Shown here one piece after another: positions 1-5,697 of a stretch of 13,128 nucleotides of DNA (positions within the stretch are counted from its first letter, which is position 1; each line of letters opens with the position of its first letter). Both the position numbers and the translations under genes were made by a program. Below the pieces are notes generated by a model. The model saw only the letters and a program-made list of their open reading frames with translations, did not search any database and was not told the origin of the DNA. The DNA lies in NCBI GenBank assembly GCA_011051475.1, contig DRLE01000187.1, forward strand, positions 1-13,128. The letters run 5' to 3'. The DNA comes from Gammaproteobacteria bacterium (GTDB lineage: Bacteria; Pseudomonadota; Gammaproteobacteria; SZUA-229).

Positions 1-134
1 AGATGCCCGGTGGCTGGTATGCGCCGGAAGTAACCATGCCGAACCCGATCGATATGGGAGATCAGGTGCAGGATAATATGAAGGATCTGCCGGAGCAGAT
101 TAAGGATATGAATGTTGGTAATGAAGTCGAATAA
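1..134 (+). CDS. C-terminal end of an unidentified protein (5' truncated by window edge)
   Basis: One frame is open from the left edge to a TAA at 132-134, giving at least 43 residues; the other two + frames hit stops early. The tail is rich in Met, Asp, Asn, Gln and Pro (for example the stretch DNMKDLPEQIKDMN) and ends in NEVE. It has no membrane segment and no motif I recognise. The first ATG in frame (position 3) is probably internal, because no ribosome binding site can be seen upstream. A perfect dyad covers the stop codon. I cannot assign a function. Confidence 0.5.
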   Translation, partial: MPGGWYAPEVTMPNPIDMGDQVQDNMKDLPEQIKDMNVGNEVE

Positions 135-146
135 TTTATTATTCGA
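127..146. repeat. Perfect 20-bp AT-rich dyad over a stop codon
   Basis: The arms TCGAATAAT and ATTATTCGA are exact reverse complements around a TT centre. The left arm contains the TAA that ends the upstream reading frame. The dyad could be a weak transcript-end hairpin or a protein-binding palindrome. No T-run follows directly, so I do not call it a terminator. Confidence 0.5.
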
Positions 147-194
147 GTTCGTCTTTGCTATTTAGTGACTGGCTGGCTTTTTTTATCTTTTTGC

Positions 195-221
195 TGTTGA
201 GTGTCCGAGTTTCGCTCTGAC
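195..221 (-). repeat. Degenerate tail fragment of the 107-bp repeat family
   Basis: Read on the - strand, these 27 bases match 656-682 at 23 of 27 positions, including the shared pieces GCGAAAC and CACTCAACA. This shows that the repeat family extends past its 107-bp core into a GAGCACTCAACA-like tail. The fragment points away from the better copy at 562-668. Confidence 0.55.
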
Positions 222-315
222 AGCAGGCGCTAAAGACAGGCCTGACAAGACCAGCAAAACAACGGCTTGTCCGAGGCGGGAGAAAAGCAAAAGCGGATGA
301 CTTTTTTGGTTTTTT

Positions 316-390
316 GTAGGCCGGAATAAGCGATAGCGTTTCCGGCACATTGATGGTAGAAAGCCTGCAACGTTCCTTATGCAGGCCTAC
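316..390. repeat. BIME-like pair of inverted REP hairpins (copy 1)
   Basis: There are two REP-like units in opposite orientation. The first, on the + strand at 316-346, starts with the tetranucleotide GTAG followed by a hairpin with arms GCCGGAA and TTCCGGC. The second, on the - strand at 390-363, also starts with GTAG and has arms GCCTGCA and TGCAGGC. A GTAG next to a small hairpin is the hallmark of REP sequences mobilised by RAYT (TnpA-REP) proteins. No RAYT gene is in the window. A related composite lies at 11157-11224. Confidence 0.75.
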
Positions 391-450
391 AGGTGCAGAG
401 CTCTCAGTACTGGTTTTTGTTTTTTCCGTTTTTAATCCACCTCAGGCAAG

Positions 451-563
451 CCGCTGAACCGGGTCTTTTTATTTTGCCGCCTTTAGCGCCTGCTGTCTGA
501 GCGCCCGCGTTTTTCGGGCGTGAGTTCAGGCGCGTTGCAAAATCAAAAGACCCGGTTCAGCGG
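451..563. repeat. 113-bp foldback (long imperfect inverted repeat)
   Basis: The outer arms 451-477 and 537-563 are reverse complements at 26 of 27 positions (each contains GAACCGGGTC or its complement). Inside them sit a second stem (487-493 with 527-533, GCGCCTG/CAGGCGC) and a third (502-507 with 515-520, CGCCCG/CGGGCG) closing a 7-base loop CGTTTTT. The whole segment can fold into one long cruciform or RNA hairpin. It abuts the 107-bp repeat, as does the smaller hairpin at 13020-13052 at the right end. That suggests it is the variable central stem of the same repeat family. Confidence 0.7.
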
Positions 564-668
564 GTACCCCCTTGCTGCTTTTGCAAGGGGGCGTAGCCTG
601 CAGTGGCGGCGTCTTTTGGTTCCTTTTCTTCGCTGTTGAAGAAAAGGGACTCGCCGTCAGGGCGAAAC
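562..668 (+). repeat. 107-bp dispersed extragenic repeat, left copy
   Basis: It matches the reverse complement of 12916-13022 at 99 of 107 positions without gaps, and the last 57 positions are identical. It can form three hairpins: 567-575 with 583-591 (7-base loop TGCTTTT), 619-631 with 638-650 (13 pairs, one G-T wobble, loop GCTGTT), and 651-655 with 661-665. One frame reads AASFGSFSSLLKKRDSPSGRN, which produces spurious protein extensions in automated calls. Confidence 0.85.
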
Positions 669-770
669 CCGAGCACTCAACAAAAAAAAGATTATAAGAA
701 AGCCGCAGTAACTCACCATCAAGCCAAAACCCCATCCAGAAAAATCACCTTCATTACCTATACTCCGGTA

Positions 771-1430
771 ATGACAACACCCCTGACAAAAACCCGCCAG
801 TGGCTGGCAGTGCTCGCCAGCGCCATCCCCTACCTGTATCTGTCCTGGGTGCTACTGGATGTCTGGCGCTTTCCCATGCAGTGGGACAATGGACGCTGGG
901 TGCCGTTTGCGGTCGGTCTGCTGGTACTGGAATTTATTCTTCTGCATTCCGGTGTCTTTATCGCTACACTGGCGGCTGAAAGCAGGGATACCAAAAAGCA
1001 GATTAAAATCTTCCTCGGGCTGCTACTGTTTTACGGCCTGATGACCTACGGTATAGCCCGCTCGACCGGCAGCAATGAACTCATGCTGATTTTCGCCTCG
1101 GTTATGCTCGGACGCTTTATCAGCAGCGTGCTGCTCAGGGAGGGAGGCCGTGATGAATACATGAAACGTGCGGCTCTGGGCATTGTGCTTTATCTGCTGC
1201 TGACAGCGGCCTCCATTTTTCTGCCCGTACCGGAACTGGGCATTACCAGCAGCGTGCTGGCCGAGGTTTATCCGGACCGGGGCGGTGGCATATGGGAGCG
1301 CGAACCCGAACGCGCCATTGCCATGGCCTGCATCTATTTCTGCCTGCTTGGCCTTGCTGAACTTTTTGTTTTCGGACCGGCCGAAAATAAGGGAACCGCG
1401 CAGAACAGGACTTATGACCAGGCACAGTGA
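771..1430 (+). CDS. Six-pass inner-membrane protein of unknown function
   Basis: The protein has 219 residues. About six hydrophobic segments can be seen, near residues 12-31, 44-66, 77-94, 99-117, 129-148 and 181-201. Between the last two lies a hydrophilic loop (VYPDRGGGIWEREPERA), and the C-terminal tail is polar. I do not recognise the family. The open frame reaches back to 603, but that extension is translated repeat DNA, so I chose the ATG at 771, just before MTTPLTKTRQW. The ribosome binding site there is poor. The end overlaps the start of the acyltransferase by 17 bases, so the two are probably co-transcribed and translationally coupled, and a role in membrane lipid handling is a reasonable guess. 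The reading frame is secure; the function is open. Confidence 0.75.
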   Translation: MTTPLTKTRQWLAVLASAIPYLYLSWVLLDVWRFPMQWDNGRWVPFAVGLLVLEFILLHSGVFIATLAAESRDTKKQIKIFLGLLLFYGLMTYGIARSTGSNELMLIFASVMLGRFISSVLLREGGRDEYMKRAALGIVLYLLLTAASIFLPVPELGITSSVLAEVYPDRGGGIWEREPERAIAMACIYFCLLGLAELFVFGPAENKGTAQNRTYDQAQ

Positions 1431-2202
1431 AAAGATATACGCCAAACCGGCGTTACGGCCGCTTTACTGGCTGGCGCTGCTGTTGCTGGCCGTTGCTCTC
1501 TATCTGTTATCCTTCCTTCCCAGACGTTTATCCGGCCGCTATTACCATTTTCTGGGGCGCTACTGGTGCCGGCTGTTTATCAAGGCACTGGGCATCGAAC
1601 TCGAACGCGTTTACAGAAATAAAAAACCGCTGCCCGAGCACTATATTCTGATCGCCAACCACCCCTCGGTACTGGAGGACTTTGCCATCCCCGCCCTGTT
1701 TGATGTCTATCCGCTGGCCAAGGCCGGCGTGCGCGACTGGTATGTTCTTGGGCGCATGAGCGATTATGCCGGTACGATTTTTGTCAAACGCGGTAGCAAA
1801 GACTCACGAAAGGCCGCCTTGCAGGCTATGCTGCAGGCGGTCAGGGCCGGTAAAAATCTGGTGGTTTTTCCTGAAGGCGGCTGCAAGGGGCGACGCATCT
1901 ATCACGAGTTCAAAACCGGCGCCTTCGATGTTTCCCTGCAGTCGGGCGTGCCGGTACTGCCGGTTTTCCTGCAATACCTTGATGAGGATGTCTTTGAATG
2001 GACCGATCAGAGCATGCCCCGTATGCTGTGGCAGATTTTTACGGCCAGGGACAGACGCGTCATCTACCATGTGTTCGACGCCATGTTGCCCGAAGATTTC
2101 AATGAGAGTGAGGCCTTTGCCCGCCACGCCCATGATTGCTATCTGCAGTGGGAGCAGGAAGAGGTCGACGAAAAAAAAGACCCGCCCCTGCCACCGGGAT
2201 GA
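1414..2202 (+). CDS. PlsC-family lysophospholipid/glycerolipid acyltransferase
   Basis: The 262-residue protein is a likely 1-acyl-sn-glycerol-3-phosphate acyltransferase or relative, moving an acyl chain from acyl-ACP or acyl-CoA to a lipid hydroxyl at the inner membrane. An N-terminal hydrophobic anchor spans residues 17-35. Motif I is NHPSVLED (82-89), motif II GTIFVKRGS (120-128), motif III FPEGGCKGR (152-160) and motif IV VPVLPVFL (179-186). Two features are unusual. The residue five after the catalytic His83 is Glu88, not the usual Asp (Asp89 follows), and motif III has GGCKG where FPEGTRS is typical. The ATG at 1414 is preceded by AGGA with short spacing and overlaps the upstream gene. 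An earlier in-frame ATG (1285) would lie deep inside that gene and is unlikely. The exact acceptor lipid cannot be told. Confidence 0.88.
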   Translation: MTRHSEKIYAKPALRPLYWLALLLLAVALYLLSFLPRRLSGRYYHFLGRYWCRLFIKALGIELERVYRNKKPLPEHYILIANHPSVLEDFAIPALFDVYPLAKAGVRDWYVLGRMSDYAGTIFVKRGSKDSRKAALQAMLQAVRAGKNLVVFPEGGCKGRRIYHEFKTGAFDVSLQSGVPVLPVFLQYLDEDVFEWTDQSMPRMLWQIFTARDRRVIYHVFDAMLPEDFNESEAFARHAHDCYLQWEQEEVDEKKDPPLPPG

Positions 2203-2241
2203 CGCTCATCACCAGGGACAGAAAAGGATCTTTTTATTGCA

Positions 2242-2297
2242 GCTCATGCCGGCAGAATGCCGGCATGAGCGTATTTTCCCGGCTTATTCCGGGTTTT
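2242..2297 (+). terminator. Tandem hairpins, likely terminator of the 771-2202 gene pair
   Basis: The first hairpin has a perfect 13-bp stem (2242-2254 with 2258-2270, GCTCATGCCGGCA) and a GAA loop, followed by GTATTTT. The second has CCCGG and CCGGG arms (2278-2282 with 2289-2293) and is followed directly by TTTT. Both T-runs are on the + strand. On the - strand the flanks are A-rich, so it should work poorly for the convergent gene ending at 2309. The first hairpin could still protect that transcript's 3' end. Confidence 0.65.
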
Positions 2298-2308
2298 GTA
2301 TAAACCGC

Positions 2309-3169
2309 TTACTTGCCGTTTTTTCCGGCTTCTTTTTTCTGCTCCTGTTCAATAATGCTCAGGATCGCATCCCCGAACCATTTCAGCGCCAGCTCCTCGG
2401 TCAGGCCGACACCATCAGCGCGCTGAATAAAGTTTTCAGCCAGATTAACAAACAGCGGATCATTGGCAGGCAGGGCTATACCGATAGGCTCATAGGTCAG
2501 CAGTGAAACCACGGACTGAAAACCCTTGTCCGGGTAACGCTTCATGACGCTCAGGCAGATAGGAAAATCGGTCATCATGGCCTTAGCCTTGCCTTTTTCA
2601 ACCATGTTCGTGCCCTTGTCGACATCACTGACAGCGATACGTTTCAGCTGTGGCAGCAGCTCCCTGACAAAAAGCTCGGAAGTTGAGCCCTTGACCACGG
2701 CAATGCTGAGATCTTCGGCTTTAAGCTCCTTCGCGTCGGACTTTTTGGCCATTTCTTCTTCTTTCGTAATCAGGCATTTACCCGAGACGAAGTACGGACC
2801 CGCAAAGGCTACATGCATGTTACGCTCAACGGTCATGGTCATATTGGAGAACACGGCATCAACCTTGCCCGATTCCAGCGCCGGGATCAGCTTGTCGAAA
2901 GGAATCACCTTGACTTCCAGCTTCACGCCCATGCTTTCAGCCAGGGCGGTAGCCATGTCGATATCGAAACCGGCAATCTCGCCGGTTTCCAGTTGTTCTG
3001 ACATCAGCGGCATATTGGCAGAGGTGCCGATAACCAGCTTGCCGGATTTCTGAATGCGGTCAAGCACCGGCGTACTGCTGCCGGCCCAGGCATTTGTCGG
3101 TATAACAACGCTAAGAGCAAAGAAAGAGACGGCAGCAATGGCCGCGAGTAATCGTCCAGGGTATTTCAT
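2309..3169 (-). CDS. Periplasmic solute-binding protein, family 3 (amino-acid type)
   Basis: The protein has 286 residues. A Sec signal peptide is visible (MKYPGRLL, then a hydrophobic run) with a probable cut after AWA, between residues 29 and 30. The mature part has the SBP_bac_3 pattern: LVIGTSANMPLMS, then GFDIDMATALAESMG, then the span from FDKLIPALESGKVDAVFSNM to FAGPYF, and a second lobe with VVKGSTSE. Family members capture polar amino acids or similar small solutes in the periplasm for an ABC importer. Some act as sensory binding domains. No permease or ATPase gene lies next to it, so it is an orphan that must dock onto a transporter or receptor encoded elsewhere. AAGGA lies 10 bases before the ATG. 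The ligand cannot be predicted from what I see. Confidence 0.9.
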   Translation of the reverse strand: MKYPGRLLAAIAAVSFFALSVVIPTNAWAGSSTPVLDRIQKSGKLVIGTSANMPLMSEQLETGEIAGFDIDMATALAESMGVKLEVKVIPFDKLIPALESGKVDAVFSNMTMTVERNMHVAFAGPYFVSGKCLITKEEEMAKKSDAKELKAEDLSIAVVKGSTSELFVRELLPQLKRIAVSDVDKGTNMVEKGKAKAMMTDFPICLSVMKRYPDKGFQSVVSLLTYEPIGIALPANDPLFVNLAENFIQRADGVGLTEELALKWFGDAILSIIEQEQKKEAGKNGK

Positions 3170-3537
3170 GATTTTTTTATTCCTTATTTATTTAAATAGT
3201 CGTTAATTAATGTTACGGGTATGTGGAAGCGGAAAGTTATAGCTTAACAGCAGCGGCGTCAACCGGTGCGAGGGAACAGGCGCAAATCATTTGACCGCCT
3301 GCGACGTTAAAAAGACTCGTTAATTATTTATATATCAGTTAATTATGGCAGTCTTTTAATGTAGTTTATACAGATAGTTCAGAAATAAAAGCAACACTAT
3401 CTCTTATAAATAAAGAATACTGGTCTATTCTTAACAATCACATGGAAACACTGTTTCCTGATAAATGTCTCGCATAATAATTCACCCACATTGACACGTG
3501 CATCGGGAGTTGTCTCGGTACCCCTGAGTCCGCAAAC
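3170..3537. promoter_or_regulatory. AT-rich divergent regulatory region
   Basis: These 368 bases lie between two genes that point away from each other and must hold both promoters. They are much more AT-rich than the flanking genes. The 8-mer GTTAATTA occurs three times (3202-3209, 3319-3326, 3338-3345). A dyad lies at 3444-3458. A TTGACA at 3491-3496 resembles a -35 box for the GGDEF-EAL gene, but I see no good -10 at the right distance. I found no small gene here. Confidence 0.55.
3444..3458. promoter_or_regulatory. 15-bp operator-like dyad GGAAACA-C-TGTTTCC
   Basis: It is a perfect 7-1-7 inverted repeat 80 bases upstream of the GGDEF-EAL start codon, a size and symmetry typical of a dimeric repressor or activator site. 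No regulator gene is in the window, so its ligand is unknown. Confidence 0.4.
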
Positions 3538-5658
3538 ATGGCTAGCAGAGATACGCATTTTTCAAGCAAGTTCAAAGCCTTCCGGCAGAAAAACCTGCGT
3601 ATTCTGCAAAAGCAGGCCGAGCCGCTTTTCAGATCAACCCTGGCTGGTGGTATCGGCAATATTTTCGCCGCCCTGCTGGCCCTGATCGTTCTGAAAAGCA
3701 GCGAGCAGGATGCCCCTGTCGAATACCTGGTCTCACTGATTATTATCACTTCGCTGGCGCGTATCCTGCTGTCACAGAAATATCTGCAACACAAACGACA
3801 CCTGATACAGTACTTGCGCGGTCACGCCCTGCTCACCTTTATCGTTGGCTGCTTCTGGGCAGGCATTGCGTACTGCCAGATCTATACCGATAACGAAACC
3901 CTGCGCACGCTGGTTTTCCTGCTCAACTTCGGACTGATCGCCGCCAGTATCGCCACCCTGTCAACCTGGATGCCGGCCTACCTGCTGTTTATGCTGCCGC
4001 AGTCACTGGCCATTATCTACGTGTTTTCCGTCGTACAGAATGAATACAATATCCAGATGATCGTCGGCTATTTCCTGTTTGCCGTGGTAATGGTCCTGAC
4101 CAGTTACCGTTTTAACCGTAACTACAAGAATGAAATCGAACTGACCCTGTTCAATGAACAGTTGATCAATGATCTTAACAGTGAAATCAGCATTCGCGAA
4201 AAGGTCCAGCTTGAACTGGAGCAGAGCAAGCAGGGGCTGGAGAAAAAGATTGAGGAACGCACAAAAGATCTGGTCGATATGAACCTGCACCTTTCCAGCG
4301 TTATCGACAAGAAAGAGCGCGCGGAGCGCGATCTGCAGTATATTGCCTACCATGATGAACTGACCGGCCTGCCCAACAAGAACCTGCTGCTCGATCGCAT
4401 CGAACAGTCAATCAAGAATACCTCTCGCACCAACTGCAAACTGGCCATACTGTTCCTTGATCTTGACCGCTTTAAAACCATTAATGACAGCCTCGGCCAC
4501 ACCATCGGTGACAAGCTGCTCAAGGAAGTCGCCACCAGGCTGCTGTCCACCCTGCGCAAGCAGGACACCGTCTCACGCAATGGCGGTGACGAGTTTGTCA
4601 TCGTACTGGAGCAGGTCCGGGACTCGGATGAGGCCGTCAAGGTGGCGCGCAAAATTATCGACAGCCTGACAACGGCTTTCGACATTATGTCACACCGCAT
4701 CCATATCGGTGCCAGCATTGGCATCAGCATCTATCCCAATGATGGCGATACCGCGCTGATTCTTTTGCGTAATGCCGACACGGCCATGTACCGCGCCAAA
4801 AAGACCGGCGGTAACCAGTTCCAGTTCTATGATGAGAGCATGTCCAACCAGCTTCGCGACCGCCTTGAGCTTGAGGGTGAGCTGCATAACGCCCTGCTGA
4901 ACAATGAGTTCTATATGGTCTACCAGCCTCAGATCAGCAGCAGTACAGGCGTTACGCTCGGCTTTGAATCGCTGATACGCTGGAACAACAGGAAATACGG
5001 CGAAATATCACCCGCGCGCTTTGTGCCCCTGCTTGAGGAAACCGGGCTTATCTATGCCGTCGGTGACTGGATCGTCAGTGAGGTTGCCCGTTTTGCCCGC
5101 AACTACATGGACAGGCAGATAACTTTCGCGATAAACCTGTCAGCCCTGCAATGCAATGAAATGGCCTTTGTCGAACATGTCAAAAACGAGATTGCAAAAA
5201 CCGGCATCAGGGCCTCACAGCTTGAATTCGAGATTACCGAAAGCCTGCTGATCAACGATTTCGAAACCACGCGCGAGTTCCTCACCCAGCTGCATGCCCT
5301 GGGCTGCAGTATCGCACTGGACGATTTCGGTACCGGCTATACCGCCATGAACTACCTGACACGCCTGCCCATCGATACCATCAAGGTCGACAAGTCACTG
5401 GTCAGGGGAATCAACACCAACAACGACCTGAAGAGCATTGTACAGGCCATCGTCAAAATGAGCGCCAGCCTGGGCATGACCAATGTCTTCGAAGGCGTCG
5501 AAACCGTTGAAGAACTCGGTGAAATCCGCAGGCTGGATGGTGAAATCATTCAGGGCTTCCTCTTCAGCAAGCCTATGGCGGCCGGGGAAGTCGACACATG
5601 GCTGAACCAGGAGCACTCAAGGCACGTCCCCACCCTGTTCAGCGTCAGGCCGAACTGA
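3538..5658 (+). CDS. Membrane GGDEF-EAL cyclic di-GMP turnover protein
   Basis: The protein has 706 residues and acts at the inner membrane, making and/or breaking cyclic di-GMP. Residues 1-34 are basic and cytosolic. About six membrane segments follow (near 35-52, 63-78, 97-114, 122-141, 146-166, 172-190), then a coiled-coil linker (about 200-265), GGDEF (about 270-430) and EAL (about 440-690). The cyclase site GGDEF (349-353) is intact, with the inhibitory-site RxxD as RKQD (340-343), five residues before it. The EAL signature reads ESL (477-479). The other phosphodiesterase residues are present: N533, E565, D595-D596 in DDFGTGY, K616, E652 and Q672. Both domains therefore look potentially active. 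There is no PAS, HAMP or receiver domain, so the membrane part is the likely sensor; its family is unclear. The ATG at 3538 is the first possible start after an in-frame stop at 3478, and its ribosome binding site is poor. The gene ends 39 bases before the convergent methyltransferase. Confidence 0.93.
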   Translation: MASRDTHFSSKFKAFRQKNLRILQKQAEPLFRSTLAGGIGNIFAALLALIVLKSSEQDAPVEYLVSLIIITSLARILLSQKYLQHKRHLIQYLRGHALLTFIVGCFWAGIAYCQIYTDNETLRTLVFLLNFGLIAASIATLSTWMPAYLLFMLPQSLAIIYVFSVVQNEYNIQMIVGYFLFAVVMVLTSYRFNRNYKNEIELTLFNEQLINDLNSEISIREKVQLELEQSKQGLEKKIEERTKDLVDMNLHLSSVIDKKERAERDLQYIAYHDELTGLPNKNLLLDRIEQSIKNTSRTNCKLAILFLDLDRFKTINDSLGHTIGDKLLKEVATRLLSTLRKQDTVSRNGGDEFVIVLEQVRDSDEAVKVARKIIDSLTTAFDIMSHRIHIGASIGISIYPNDGDTALILLRNADTAMYRAKKTGGNQFQFYDESMSNQLRDRLELEGELHNALLNNEFYMVYQPQISSSTGVTLGFESLIRWNNRKYGEISPARFVPLLEETGLIYAVGDWIVSEVARFARNYMDRQITFAINLSALQCNEMAFVEHVKNEIAKTGIRASQLEFEITESLLINDFETTREFLTQLHALGCSIALDDFGTGYTAMNYLTRLPIDTIKVDKSLVRGINTNNDLKSIVQAIVKMSASLGMTNVFEGVETVEELGEIRRLDGEIIQGFLFSKPMAAGEVDTWLNQEHSRHVPTLFSVRPN

Positions 5659-5697
5659 GCCGGAATAGCAGTCAGGAAAAACAGTCAGAAATAGCAA

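Larger units (their letters stand above)
135..770. other. Gene-free, repeat-dense intergenic region
   Basis: No credible gene lies in these 636 bases. The reading frames that cross it translate repeat sequence (such as SFGSFSSLLKKRDSPSGRN). In order it holds a degenerate repeat tail (195-221), a BIME-like pair of REP hairpins (316-390), a long foldback (451-563), a 107-bp dispersed repeat (562-668), and about 100 unremarkable bases before the next gene. The promoter of the 771-2202 gene pair should lie in the last part, but I see no convincing -35/-10 pair. Confidence 0.7.

Noticed and set aside
451..668. An integron attC-like site or retron msr/msd
   Set aside because: There is no integrase, reverse transcriptase or GTTRRRY core-site pair. 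The foldback resemblance alone is not enough.
1766..2506. A 246-codon + strand frame overlapping the acyltransferase and the solute-binding protein
   Set aside because: It is out of frame with PlsC motifs, its composition is rich in Arg, Cys and Pro as expected for a shadow frame, and it crosses the tandem hairpins into an antisense region.
3170..3537. A replication origin in the AT-rich intergenic region
   Set aside because: I found no cluster of DnaA boxes (TTATCCACA-like), and none of the usual origin neighbours is present.
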